From: Mobiluncus massiliensis
GTDB taxonomy: Bacteria > Actinomycetota > Actinomycetes > Actinomycetales > Actinomycetaceae
Direction: 5' to 3'
Length of the DNA: 64,000 nt
Assembly: GCF_949769255.1 (NCBI RefSeq)
Contig: NZ_OX458329.1
Span: forward strand, 372,001-436,000
The notes under the pieces are model-generated. The model saw only the letters and a list, made by a program, of their open reading frames with translations. It was not told the DNA's origin and ran no database searches. Below, piece after piece: positions 15,327 through 23,706 of the stretch (within the stretch, counting starts at the first letter, position 1; each line of letters begins with the position of its first letter). Made by a program: the position numbers and the translations under genes.

Positions 15327-16772
15327 TTAGAATACTTGCATTTCGAGGGGCGCTACCGGGCGGGATACGGCGTAGAGGGCGACAGACGCGGCGATAAGCG
15401 CGGGGATTGGCGCGGTCGATTTATCCCGGTCAAACAGCGGAACCCCGTTAGTCTCACGGATTACCGCGTTAGCGATAGCCACCGCAAGCGGCTTAGAACC
15501 GTCATGCCTCAAGGTCTGCTCATCGCGGGCGGCGGTTAAAAACTCTGCGTCTGCTATCCGCCTGGCTCCCAGGGGTAGGCGCTCAACCGCTAAATCTTCG
15601 GGTAGGTGGTCAAAGATTCGCCTAGTCATGCCGCCGTCATCTGCGACGAACCTGGTCACACCATAGGTTTGTAAGAGCCTCAGATAGTCAATAAGCCAGG
15701 TCGCGCCGGGGGCTTGGTGTAACACTCTCACGTTGCGGGTGTTTGCGTCTTTGTCCTCCCAGGCCGCGACTATCGCGGTAGCGGCATTATCGGGGGCTAT
15801 CTCGAACCCAATCACACAATCGGTAAGCGCCGGCGGGGCGGTTTCGCTGTCCATTGTGAGGTCGTCCCAGTCCTCCGCCGCGATAAGGGATTCGTCGGTC
15901 ATGGTGAGCCGGTTTCCGTAAGCCCGCATGAACTCGGATTCGGTCATGGCCGGGGGTAAATCCTCGCTTATAGCGGCCTCTTGTATCGTGTTACCTAATG
16001 CCGGGTGATAGGTCCACCACGCCGCGGGGGTGTGTACGTCTAGCCCGTCTGGTAGCGACCATTCAAAAAAGGCCAGCCCCGGTTTATCGCCTTTCCGCCC
16101 GGTTTCCACGTACTGGTTCATGAAATCGCTTTTAAGGGTTCCCATGGTGGAAACCATATAGATCTGAGATTCGCCGTAAAGAGTGACCTGGGAGGGCTTG
16201 ACCGCGCCCATAACGGTTTCCCCTGTGGTCGCGTCCCATTTCCAAATCTCATCAAAATCCGCATACCCGATAGTATCCCCATGCAAAGACCCCTCTACCG
16301 GTGCAAACTTCGTGATAGTCGAGCCGTTAGCGGTGCAAGTCACGGATTCCTCACCATTGGAAAGCCGGGTGTGAAACAGGTGGCCTAGCGGTGATTGGTC
16401 GATAATTTTCATGTACTTCATCATGCGTTTACGGGCGGCCTGCCCTGTTTGCGCGGTAGCGGCGGCCTCCAAGCCAGGCCTGGTTAACAGCCGGTGAGTG
16501 CGTAGCGGGGTTAGCAGGGTGGTTTTCCCTGCTTGCCTAGGCACGGTGATAAGGATCAGGCTGTACTTGTAGGCGCGTTTCCCGTTCACTATCCGGTACT
16601 CGGTCGCCCTGTTCCACACCAGGCGTTGCCACGGTTGCGGGGTTATGCCTAATAGCCTGGATATGCGGGCGATTTCCGCGCCCTCGTTAAGGAACCCCGG
16701 GGTAGGGGCGGGGCAATAGGCCGGGCGGGGAAGATAAGCGAAAACGCGGCGTTCAGGCAATGTTAGCGGCAT
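15327..16772 (-). CDS. Terminase large subunit
   Basis: The DNA-packaging motor, 481 residues. The N-terminal ATPase has a Walker A variant VPRQAGKTT (about residue 78) and Walker B IGYADFDEIW (near 148). The C-terminal RNase H-like nuclease begins near DCVIGFEIAPDNAA (about residue 318) and has FVADDGGM further on. Its ATG at 16772 lies inside the end of the small terminase gene, overlapping by 20 bp. Together with the upstream HNH gene this fits an HK97-like packaging module. Confidence 0.92.
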   Translation of the reverse strand: MPLTLPERRVFAYLPRPAYCPAPTPGFLNEGAEIARISRLLGITPQPWQRLVWNRATEYRIVNGKRAYKYSLILITVPRQAGKTTLLTPLRTHRLLTRPGLEAAATAQTGQAARKRMMKYMKIIDQSPLGHLFHTRLSNGEESVTCTANGSTITKFAPVEGSLHGDTIGYADFDEIWKWDATTGETVMGAVKPSQVTLYGESQIYMVSTMGTLKSDFMNQYVETGRKGDKPGLAFFEWSLPDGLDVHTPAAWWTYHPALGNTIQEAAISEDLPPAMTESEFMRAYGNRLTMTDESLIAAEDWDDLTMDSETAPPALTDCVIGFEIAPDNAATAIVAAWEDKDANTRNVRVLHQAPGATWLIDYLRLLQTYGVTRFVADDGGMTRRIFDHLPEDLAVERLPLGARRIADAEFLTAARDEQTLRHDGSKPLAVAIANAVIRETNGVPLFDRDKSTAPIPALIAASVALYAVSRPVAPLEMQVF

Positions 16773-17106
16773 TAGTGTACTCGGTTTCCGCTTCGTCGAT
16801 GTCCTCGGTCTGAATAGCCGTTAGCAACCCGGCTAAGTCAGCGCCTGCGTTAGGATCGCCCTGGGGTTTAATCGATTCAAAGATTTCCCGCGCCGCGTTT
16901 AGTAGCATAGCCCGCCCGCTAGGCGCGCCTTTCCCGCCCATTTGGTCCAGGGACCGCGCGGCCATTATCGCCAAAGCACACAAGCCCGCCGATTCGTCAC
17001 CAATCAGACCGTTATCACGAAGATTACTGATTGTTTTCTCGGTTTCAGTCTCAACATAGCCCTTACCAGGCGGTTCAGGCTCAAATCCTGGTAAAAAGTC
17101 TTGCAT
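16753..17106 (-). CDS. Terminase small subunit
   Basis: A 117-residue protein directly before the large terminase and overlapping it. It is mainly helical, with a central DLNLRDNGLIGDE-like turn and LALAIMAARSLDQMGGKG-type helices (the exact part seen is CALAIMAARSLDQMGGKG), fitting a small subunit that binds DNA and hands it to the motor. The DNA-binding motif is not clear, so the call rests on position and size. Confidence 0.7.
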   Translation of the reverse strand: MQDFLPGFEPEPPGKGYVETETEKTISNLRDNGLIGDESAGLCALAIMAARSLDQMGGKGAPSGRAMLLNAAREIFESIKPQGDPNAGADLAGLLTAIQTEDIDEAETEYTNAANIA

Positions 17107-17241
17107 TTTCGGCTTCTTTCCGCTTCGTTGTTACTTGTGTGAAAGTTGTTAATTACTGGGTTTTTATGGGGATTAGGGGAGGGAGAAACAGGGCTGGCGC
17201 GGGGTGTCCGGCGGGGCGCTGTTTCAAAAAAACGGGTTGCC
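17107..17241. other. Spacer between HNH and terminase genes
   Basis: This 135-bp gap in a dense operon has a GC-rich centre with repeated GGCGCGGGG and GGCGGGGCGC. A packaging start (cos) is often found in this place, but I see no symmetric overhang site I can defend. Confidence 0.25.
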
Positions 17242-17514
17242 TCATTTCACGAACCAGGCCAATCCGTCGTAAACAGTTTCGTTGAGTGGTTTCATTTCCC
17301 GATTCCCTAAACTGTAGTTACAACTCTTGTGAGCTGGTCTGCAGTTCTCTAGCGTGGTTATCCCGCCCTTGCTTCGTGGTGTTAGGTGCTGACATGACTC
17401 AGTACCGGGCTTGATAGGTAACCCACATATGCAACAGGTAGGTCCGTAGGTTTGCAGTAGTTTGTTAGTGAATGCCCTGCGTTTGGCGTATGACATGGCT
17501 GTCCAGTCGTCCAT
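17242..17514 (-). CDS. HNH endonuclease
   Basis: A 90-residue HNH protein. Two CxxC-type metal pairs (CCICGLPI and PAHKSCN) frame the active-site part QHLTPRSKGGITTLENC. In several cos phages an HNH protein encoded next to terminase is needed for specific cutting, and its position here fits that role. Its ATG at 17514 overlaps the preceding stop as TAATG, which is why I prefer it over a longer in-frame start at 17568. Confidence 0.85.
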   Translation of the reverse strand: MDDWTAMSYAKRRAFTNKLLQTYGPTCCICGLPIKPGTESCQHLTPRSKGGITTLENCRPAHKSCNYSLGNREMKPLNETVYDGLAWFVK

Positions 17515-17720
17515 TAGTACACCTGCAGATCTGTTCGGGTCTTGGTCATGGCCGTTTCCTGGATCCACTTGGCGACCGCATATTGCGGGTATCTAACGGT
17601 GCGTCCTACTTTGACGAAAGGCGGACCACCGCCCCTAGAGCGCAACTGGCTCAGGTATTCAGTCGTTACTTGGAGTTCGTTTGCCATTTGCTCAGGTGTC
17701 CAGAACTTAGCCGTTTCCAC
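17514..17720 (-). CDS. Small HTH protein (AlpA/excisionase-like)
   Basis: A 68-residue DNA-binding protein: MANELQVTTEYLSQLRSRG forms the helix-turn-helix and VKVGRTVRYPQYAVAKWI the wing typical of HTH_17. It is the second protein of this type in the prophage; the other is beside the integrase. In the lytic operon next to HNH it may regulate late genes or serve as recombination directionality factor instead of the other. Its start lies 2 nt after the upstream stop. Confidence 0.65.
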   Translation of the reverse strand: METAKFWTPEQMANELQVTTEYLSQLRSRGGGPPFVKVGRTVRYPQYAVAKWIQETAMTKTRTDLQVY

Positions 17721-17722
17721 GT

Positions 17723-18586
17723 TTAGGCCCTTACCCCGGCGCGGTCTGCTTCCAGCTGTTGCCTAAGCCAGTCGAAACTATTTACACCCGGGTGTTCTTG
17801 CCGCCAAAGCTCGCTAGTACGGCGATGTTCCTCAGCGGTAAGCCGCTCCAAGTCTTGCTGTACCCGGCGGGCATTGGCGTTACGCCATGCTTTGCGCCGT
17901 TCTTTAGTCCACGGTTTACGGGCGGTTTCGGTGTTGCGGCTGTCTTGGACACGGCGGCAATGCGGGCAATTATTGCTCTCCTTGATATAGCCATGGTCAC
18001 ACAACAGACAATCATTTTCATTCATTGGTTCGTCCTTTCCTGTAGCCCATGCGGGCGGGGCTGTCGATGGTTCAATATTTGGCGCGCCGCCTGCGCCGAA
18101 GGCGCGGTGCGCCAAATTATTGTTAAGGGGTGTACTCAGTTCCACACGGCGCGACCTGCGATTATGTTGCTCTCGTTTTTTCAGGTCTGCCAGGCGTGCC
18201 CGCGTCTCAGCCCGCCGGGCTTGCCACGCCGCGGCACCCTTAGCCCAAGCCTCACGCACAAAACGCAACAGCACAGGCTTATTAACCTGAATGAAACCCG
18301 CCGTAGGAGTACCGTCGCGCAAGACCCCGCGGTTCCAGGTAATGATTCCCAGACCCTCGAGAATTCGTAAACACCGCGCCGTCCACCGTGTAGACAGCCC
18401 CGCCGACCGTGAAACCTGCCACACCGTGGCTTGACAATAGCCACGCTTACCCTTGATACGGGTAACAACAGCCGTGAGCGTGGAACGCACTCCCTGCCAC
18501 TCATGACCATCAAGCTCACCCCACCCAGCGCGCGCCATGGACTGCACCATCACCACCGCCGGGGTCTCGCTGTTAATCGAGTTCAT
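17723..18586 (-). CDS. Winged-helix replication-initiator-like protein with zinc-finger motif
   Basis: A 287-residue protein. Residues 45-100 form a winged helix (TVWQVSRSAGLSTRWTARCL, then ILEGLGIITWNRG). A CxxC pair set, CDHG...CPHC, near residues 196-212 may bind zinc, and the C-terminal part is a basic helix with HPGVNSFDWLRQQLEAD. This architecture is common in phage replisome organisers and plasmid initiators that also act near their own origin. No helicase gene follows, so the phage likely recruits host replication proteins. Confidence 0.6.
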   Translation of the reverse strand: MNSINSETPAVVMVQSMARAGWGELDGHEWQGVRSTLTAVVTRIKGKRGYCQATVWQVSRSAGLSTRWTARCLRILEGLGIITWNRGVLRDGTPTAGFIQVNKPVLLRFVREAWAKGAAAWQARRAETRARLADLKKREQHNRRSRRVELSTPLNNNLAHRAFGAGGAPNIEPSTAPPAWATGKDEPMNENDCLLCDHGYIKESNNCPHCRRVQDSRNTETARKPWTKERRKAWRNANARRVQQDLERLTAEEHRRTSELWRQEHPGVNSFDWLRQQLEADRAGVRA

Positions 18587-18921
18587 TGATTCGTCTTCCT
18601 CAATTGCTCAAAATCTTCTGTGCGTCCCCCAGCTGCGAGGAAAAGCCAATAAGCTGCCTTTTGTAGGCATTCACGAGTATCAGGTTCCGTGTGAGATGGC
18701 GATGTAGCCTCTGGCTTTTCTTCCGGTCTAGGCGGACACCCAAGAGCGAGCAAAGCTGCTACCAGCTCGGGCGGCCATGGATGACGACCAGCCAAATAAT
18801 GCGACAGCGTTCCGCGGGGTACGCCCACAAGGTCAGCTAAATCAGCTTGTAAAATTTGATTGGCACGCATCCATTCACGAACAGATACAGTGAACGGTTG
18901 ATTTTTATAAATGTTTTTCAT
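18583..18921 (-). CDS. XRE-type HTH protein
   Basis: A 112-residue protein with a Cro/CI-type helix-turn-helix near residues 14-50 (ILQADLADLVGVPRGTLSHYLAG), followed by a linker rich in P, E and T and a C-terminal helix. It lies in the early lytic block. The ATG at 18921 overlaps the preceding stop as ATGA and has GGGGGGA before it; the frame could also begin at TTG 18933. It may regulate early genes, but the main switch seems to be elsewhere. Confidence 0.65.
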   Translation of the reverse strand: MKNIYKNQPFTVSVREWMRANQILQADLADLVGVPRGTLSHYLAGRHPWPPELVAALLALGCPPRPEEKPEATSPSHTEPDTRECLQKAAYWLFLAAGGRTEDFEQLRKTNQ

Positions 18922-19139
18922 AATTCCCCCCAAAACTCGGACTCGTTCAAGGCATCAATGAGAGCGTCTACAGCGCCCACGGTCAGCCCGTAAGTATTCC
19001 CGAAGCGGGTAATCTCCAGGCCCCGGCAATGCGCAAGCGCCTCCTGAGCCTCCACTAAAGCCGCCCTCAAATGCCGCTCCACACGACCCACCGCAATAGA
19101 TTCGTACAACGGAGTTATCATTGCCCCTGTTCCATACAT
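18918..19139 (-). CDS. Small phage protein of unknown function
   Basis: A 73-residue, mostly helical protein (GRVERHLRAALVEAQEALAHC) ending in an acidic part. I do not recognise it. AAAGGGGAAAC lies before the ATG at 19139; a later in-frame ATG at 19121 has a poorer site. It overlaps the next gene as ATGA, so it belongs to the early lytic operon. Confidence 0.55.
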   Translation of the reverse strand: MYGTGAMITPLYESIAVGRVERHLRAALVEAQEALAHCRGLEITRFGNTYGLTVGAVDALIDALNESEFWGEL

Positions 19140-19171
19140 TTGTTTCCCCTTTCGCTGCTATCGTGGGTTTC

Positions 19172-19600
19172 ATGGGTTTTAAAGAATTTGCCGAAAAAGC
19201 TGCTAAGGCCGGATTCCAAGCCGTTAAGGATCACCGCGCCCGCACTCAGGGGTATAACATCGAGGTGGAAACCGATGGGTTTAACATCGCCGGCGCCACG
19301 TTTCACCAAAGCGCGCTTAGAAAATTTGCAAAATGGTGGGGTGTAACACGTGACGGTTCCCACGTTTCGGTTCAAGTAGCATTGCAACCGGATAAAGGCA
19401 ACAAAGCTGATAAAGACGCTATCGCAGTTATCAACCCGAAAACTTCCGAGTTGCTGGGATACGTTCCCCGTGACGTGACGCCAAAACTTTGGGCTATTGC
19501 ACCCAAGACCGGGCGCGGGAAAACTTGGCAAATAGTCGCACCCGCCGAAATGTTTTGGTGGGATAACAAGCAAATTTACCTTATTCGGATCTACGCCTAG
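19172..19600 (+). CDS. HIRAN-like domain protein
   Basis: A 142-residue protein on the strand opposite to the lytic block. The second half resembles a HIRAN domain (DKDAIAVINPKTSELLGYVPRDV), a module that in other proteins binds DNA ends and is often attached to helicases or nucleases; here it is alone. The N-terminus is helical. TATCGT at 19159-19164 stands 7 nt before the ATG with no ribosome site, fitting a leaderless transcript. Being separately transcribed next to the switch, it may be expressed in the lysogen. Function unknown. Confidence 0.6.
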   Translation: MGFKEFAEKAAKAGFQAVKDHRARTQGYNIEVETDGFNIAGATFHQSALRKFAKWWGVTRDGSHVSVQVALQPDKGNKADKDAIAVINPKTSELLGYVPRDVTPKLWAIAPKTGRGKTWQIVAPAEMFWWDNKQIYLIRIYA

Positions 19601-19818
19601 CACTTCGCGCCGTCCAAACTACCAAGCGCCGGAACATTAACGCCCATACGCGCTAAATCGTCAGCCTCGGAAAGCGTCCACGGGTTTTTCCCGGATATTT
19701 TGGCCTGCAAGGTTGAACGATTGATACCGAAGTCGCGCGCGAAAGCGCTGAGACTCTTCCGATGTGTAAAAGCGTAGAGACGAACTGCGTCGCTCACATA
19801 GTCGTTGATTAGCTTCAT
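19597..19818 (-). CDS. Cro-like HTH regulator
   Basis: A 73-residue protein with a helix-turn-helix (LSAFARDFGINRSTLQAKISG). It is transcribed away from the repressor gene across a 103-bp control region and heads the minus-strand lytic block, the usual place of Cro. A TATAAA -10 lies inside operator 1 about 17 nt upstream of the ATG. No good ribosome site is present. Its 3' end overlaps by 4 bp the end of the convergent HIRAN-like gene. Confidence 0.7.
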   Translation of the reverse strand: MKLINDYVSDAVRLYAFTHRKSLSAFARDFGINRSTLQAKISGKNPWTLSEADDLARMGVNVPALGSLDGAKC

Positions 19819-19825
19819 GGTTGCC

Positions 19826-19850
19826 AGTTTTGCACTTTATACGCAAAACT
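19826..19850. promoter_or_regulatory. Operator 1 of the lysis-lysogeny switch
   Basis: AGTTTTGC (19826-19833) and GCAAAACT (19843-19850) form a perfect 8-bp inverted repeat with 9-bp spacing. The TATAAA -10 of the Cro-like gene lies in the spacer, so a bound dimer would block that promoter. Confidence 0.75.
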
Positions 19851-19889
19851 ATCTTTAGACACGCCGATGTGTTCCCAATCAACTCACGT

Positions 19890-19914
19890 TATTTTGCGCG
19901 TAGCGTGCTAAACT
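19890..19914. promoter_or_regulatory. Operator 2 overlapping the repressor promoter
   Basis: TATTTTGC (19890-19897) and GCTAAACT (19907-19914) repeat the pattern of operator 1 with the same 9-bp spacing and one change in the core half-site. The right half contains TAAACT, the probable -10 of the repressor gene, 7 nt before its ATG. The two operators are 64 bp apart centre to centre. Confidence 0.65.
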
Positions 19915-19921
19915 TACCTAC

Positions 19922-20270
<349 letters not shown>

Positions 20271-20294
20271 TTTGCGTTTTTGGCGCGGTTAACT

Positions 20295-20323
20295 ATGCTA
20301 ACGCTCCGGGCGGGGATTGACAA
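20295..20323 (-). promoter_or_regulatory. Promoter of tRNA-Lys
   Basis: On the minus strand, TTGTCA and TAGCAT are separated by 17 bp. The expected start is about 18 nt before the mature tRNA 5' end. Confidence 0.65.
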
Positions 20324-20402
20324 ATTGAATGTGCCCCAACCCGGGGTTTAGCTCGCACAGATTTGGCGCGCCGCCGCCAGTCCGCTTTCTGGCGTGGCCC
20401 GA

Positions 20403-20843
20403 CTATCCCAGGGATTCCAAAGATTCGGGGACGTTCGCGCCAAAGCCTAGTTCGATCAGAGCGCCGCGCAGTTTGTCGCAGCTGGCTTTGATTGCGTCCG
20501 CGGAGCCCGCCGCTTTAGCATCGGGATGCAGCACCCGCATGGAATCGGTCGGAATGACATGAATATGCAGGTGGGGGACATCAAAACCGGCGACGACGAT
20601 CAAGGCGCGCGACACGTTGAACGCATCGCGCCCGGCTTGTCCAATAATCTGAGCCACCTGGGACAGGTGCGCAATCAAAGCCGGGTCGGCGTCCAGATAG
20701 TTGTCGACTTCCTCACGCGGCACCACCAGCATATGACCGTCGCTGCGCGGTTCGATGGTGGCGAAAACGACGCACTGCTCATCTTGCCAGACAAAGTTTC
20801 CGGGGATTTCGCCGTTGATAATTTTCGTAAATACGCTGGCCAT
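20403..20843 (-). CDS. HIT family nucleotide hydrolase/transferase
   Basis: A 146-residue protein of the histidine-triad superfamily with the active motif HLHIHVIP (about residues 99-106) and the N-terminal FTKIINGEIPG typical of the bacterial HinT/Hit group, which act on nucleotide phosphoramidates and related substrates. The ATG at 20843 follows AAAGGAACACC; a longer frame upstream has no ribosome site. It is divergent from holA and not part of the phage. Confidence 0.88.
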   Translation of the reverse strand: MASVFTKIINGEIPGNFVWQDEQCVVFATIEPRSDGHMLVVPREEVDNYLDADPALIAHLSQVAQIIGQAGRDAFNVSRALIVVAGFDVPHLHIHVIPTDSMRVLHPDAKAAGSADAIKASCDKLRGALIELGFGANVPESLESLG

Positions 20844-20990
20844 GAGGTGTTCCTTTCGTTCGCAGAAGTCCGGTCGGGCGGCTATTGTGTTTAGCGAGCG
20901 CATCAGGTGGGGGCGGATAGCCCTCCCGGTGTCGCTCCGCTTTTATAGTAGGGGAATTTTTGTCTCCCGGGGGGCATGTAGAGTTAAAGC

Positions 20991-22079
20991 GTGGCAACAA
21001 AGAAGAATGCTCAGAGAGGCTCCCGGGCTGGTTTCGAGCCGTGGTCGCGCGCAACGCTAGCTCCGGTGGTGCTGCTACTGGGCAAACAACGGGTTTTCGC
21101 CCAGCGCGCTATAGCCAGCTTGCGCGCTGCGGCCCTGGCCAGCGCCGAAAAGGCCGGGGCGATGGAACCCCCGGAAATCACCGAGGTCAACGCCCGGACT
21201 TATGAATCGTCCCGCCTGAGCCAACTGACTTCCCCCTCTCTCTTCGGGGGAATGCCGCTGGTTATCGTTCCCGGACTGGAACAGGCCAACGCCGAGTTGC
21301 TCCAGGATTTAGAAGCCTACCTGGCTAGCCCAGCGCCGGACGCCTACCTGGTGCTGTGGCACGCGGGAGGAAACCACGGGAAAAAGGTCTTGGACCTATG
21401 CAAAAAGGGAGCTGCGAAGGTCTATGCCTGCGATGAGCTGCGCTGGCCGGAGGAAAAAGCCCAGTTCCTCCAGGCCGAGGCCGGTCGGTTGGGGCGTCCC
21501 ATCAGCCAGGATGCAGTAGCGGCGCTGGTGGCGGCGCTGGGTGATGAATTCGAGGAATTGCTCTCCGTGACGACCCAGCTTTTACAAACGGTAGGTGATC
21601 CCACTCAGCCGTTGAGCCTGGCTGAGGTTGATCAGTACCTGCAAGGGCGGGTGGAAGCGACCGGGTTTAATGTTGCCGACGCGGCCGTGACCGGCAATGT
21701 TGGCGAAGCGTTGCGCCTGTTGCGCCACGCTTTGGCCACCGGGGTAGCGCCGGTGTTGATTGTTTCGGCGATGGCCACGAAACTCCGCCAGATTTTGACC
21801 TCGTTTTCCACCCAGTTGCCTCCCGCGGTGGCGCAGATGGACCTGGTGGACCCGCCTAAGCCTCTGTTCGGACGGATTGCCCAGGGAATCCACGCCGTTG
21901 CGCCGCGCTGGGACGATGAGCGGCTGGGCTTAGCCATCCTGGCGGTTGCCCGCGCGGACGAAGCGGTAAAAGGGGCTTCGCGGGATCCCGAATACGCCCT
22001 GGAAGCCATGGTCTTGGCGGTGTGCCGATACGCCAGCGGCGTGCGTGAGCCAGTTGGGACGCCACCCACGCGAAACTGA
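20991..22079 (+). CDS. holA: DNA polymerase III subunit delta
   Basis: Clamp-loader subunit that opens the sliding clamp. The 362-residue protein has the delta-fold parts LLLGKQRVFAQRAI at the N-terminus, LVLWHAGGNHGKKVLDLCKKGA in two conserved pieces near residues 113-134, and a C-terminal collar domain (LRLLRHALATGVAPVLIVSAMA). It begins with GTG; TAGAGT stands 6 nt upstream without a ribosome site, so it may be leaderless. It usually follows comEC on the same strand, but here the two genes converge and overlap by 224 bp. Confidence 0.85.
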   Translation: MATKKNAQRGSRAGFEPWSRATLAPVVLLLGKQRVFAQRAIASLRAAALASAEKAGAMEPPEITEVNARTYESSRLSQLTSPSLFGGMPLVIVPGLEQANAELLQDLEAYLASPAPDAYLVLWHAGGNHGKKVLDLCKKGAAKVYACDELRWPEEKAQFLQAEAGRLGRPISQDAVAALVAALGDEFEELLSVTTQLLQTVGDPTQPLSLAEVDQYLQGRVEATGFNVADAAVTGNVGEALRLLRHALATGVAPVLIVSAMATKLRQILTSFSTQLPPAVAQMDLVDPPKPLFGRIAQGIHAVAPRWDDERLGLAILAVARADEAVKGASRDPEYALEAMVLAVCRYASGVREPVGTPPTRN

Positions 22080-23697
22080 GTGCCACAATCAACAGCCCGG
22101 TCACGCCCGCCGCCGGGTTTTCCAACCAGTCGACTTCCGCTCCCGGTCGACTGGCAAAGAACCTGGCCACGCCGGAAATCCACGCGGCAGCCCACCCGGT
22201 GACGTGCGCCGCGCCCTGTTCCAATAACCGCAACGGCACCGCAATAGCGGCAAATGACGCGGCCGGGAGTCCCGCCAGGGCCGCTAGTGCGACCAGTCCC
22301 AGACCGCCTACGGTTACTATGGAGGACACCCCTCCGGTCAACAGGTTCGCGGGCAGGGAGTAAACCTGCAGCTTCCCGCGCATGACCAGCATTAGTGGTG
22401 CGCAAGCCAGCTGTGCACTGAGGGAAACAGCCAGCGGCAGAGCAATCAGGCGCGGCAAAAATCGCGCACACCAGGCCGCCAAGTATGGCCCGCCGGTCAC
22501 GATGGCGCCGGTCGCCACTACCGACAGGGCAAAGCCCCAGGAAGTCGCCTGGAATGGCTGCACCAACAGCATTCCGATGATGGCCGCGGACAGGGAGGAC
22601 AGCGAGCGGGACGGACGGGCTATCCCCAGCCCCACCAGCGTCAGCACCCCCATCACCGCCGCGCGGGTGACGGAGGCAGAACCTTCCAACATGGACAGGA
22701 AGATTCCCATAATCCCCGCTGCCACTACGACTTGCACCCCGCGGCGTTTCCGAGCAGTCAGCCCCAGCGCCACGGCCAGCACCACGCTGAGATGCATTCC
22801 AGACACAGCAGTCAGGTGTGATAAGCCTGCCACCTGCATAGATTCGCGGTCCAGGGGGTCTTGGACGGCGGTCAGCCCCAGGCTCATCGCCATAATCATT
22901 CCCGCCGTTGATTCCGAAAGCTCCGCCGTGGCCTCGCGTAGGCGCTGGCGCACCGCATTGACAAACACAAAACGCCCGGTCGGAGGTCCGATAATTTCGG
23001 GAGGGGTCGGAGACTTCGCGTACCCCAGGTATTGTGTGGATAGGTCCCGACTGGCCAGGCCGGTGCGCAGACGTACCCAAGAACCGAGGGGGATACCCTC
23101 CCAGCCAGCCCCTTTGACCTGCAACAGGGCGTGAGTGGGGTAGGTGGAGCCGTGCCAAGTCAGGCGGGTCGCTCTCAAGTCAATGCGGTAACTGTTCCTC
23201 CATCTCAGTTTCGGAGTGGAGACGACCTGGGCTTTCACGTCAAAACGGGCGGTCGGTTGAGCGCCAATGACCGCCAGGCTATCGCGTGAATCTAGCTCCA
23301 GACGCAGCGCCAGCGTCCCAAAAACGATGGCAATGACCAGGGCGGTAATCAGCAGCGTAGCCAGCCCGGAGCCGCGCGGAAACAGGCGATGGCGCCGGCG
23401 GGCGGGCGTTTCCGTAGCGCGTTTCCCCACGCGGATGGGCGTGAGCGTGCCACGCCTGCCCCCACGGGCTTGTGACCGGTGCAACCACCCCAGTGCACCC
23501 GCCGCTAGGGCCGCGACCAGGGCGAATCCAACGCTCACCACCAGCGCGACACGCTCCCCGCGGCTTCCCGCCACCAACAGCGCCACCCACAGGCTTACCG
23601 CCGGAATTGCCAGGCGCAAATCCAGCGGGGCGGGGCGATAGTCCTGGTCGGTGCGCAGCCGCCGGACAATGAACGCGGTTTCGTCCTGTGCGGTCAT
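21856..23697 (-). CDS. comEC: Competence protein ComEC/Rec2, channel part
   Basis: Inner-membrane channel for DNA uptake. The 613-residue product has N-terminal membrane segments, the OB-like outer part, and the competence domain with HLTAVSGMHLSVVLA near residue 293 and several helices to about residue 540. The C-terminal metallo-beta-lactamase-like domain found in many ComEC proteins is missing. The last 75 residues are antisense to holA and low in complexity. ATG 23697 chosen for its distance to GAGG; GTG 23700 is also possible. It starts 9 bp after comEA. Confidence 0.85.
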   Translation of the reverse strand: MTAQDETAFIVRRLRTDQDYRPAPLDLRLAIPAVSLWVALLVAGSRGERVALVVSVGFALVAALAAGALGWLHRSQARGGRRGTLTPIRVGKRATETPARRRHRLFPRGSGLATLLITALVIAIVFGTLALRLELDSRDSLAVIGAQPTARFDVKAQVVSTPKLRWRNSYRIDLRATRLTWHGSTYPTHALLQVKGAGWEGIPLGSWVRLRTGLASRDLSTQYLGYAKSPTPPEIIGPPTGRFVFVNAVRQRLREATAELSESTAGMIMAMSLGLTAVQDPLDRESMQVAGLSHLTAVSGMHLSVVLAVALGLTARKRRGVQVVVAAGIMGIFLSMLEGSASVTRAAVMGVLTLVGLGIARPSRSLSSLSAAIIGMLLVQPFQATSWGFALSVVATGAIVTGGPYLAAWCARFLPRLIALPLAVSLSAQLACAPLMLVMRGKLQVYSLPANLLTGGVSSIVTVGGLGLVALAALAGLPAASFAAIAVPLRLLEQGAAHVTGWAAAWISGVARFFASRPGAEVDWLENPAAGVTGLLIVALSFAWVASQLAHARRWRIGTPPRPWLPGRIRDPAKPLLPLRPRGQPPGWLSPAAHRPSAAQRRGFPGQSVRTEA

Positions 23698-23706
23698 CAC
23701 AAATCC

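Noticed and set aside
17107..17241. Phage cos site
   Set aside because: The position is right but I see no defined cleavage symmetry or overhang, so it is only mentioned as a spacer.
21632..23158. Long open frame (508 codons) inside comEC on the same strand
   Set aside because: It is an out-of-frame shadow: the comEC frame has coherent membrane and competence motifs, while this one is rich in G, R and P without any domain.
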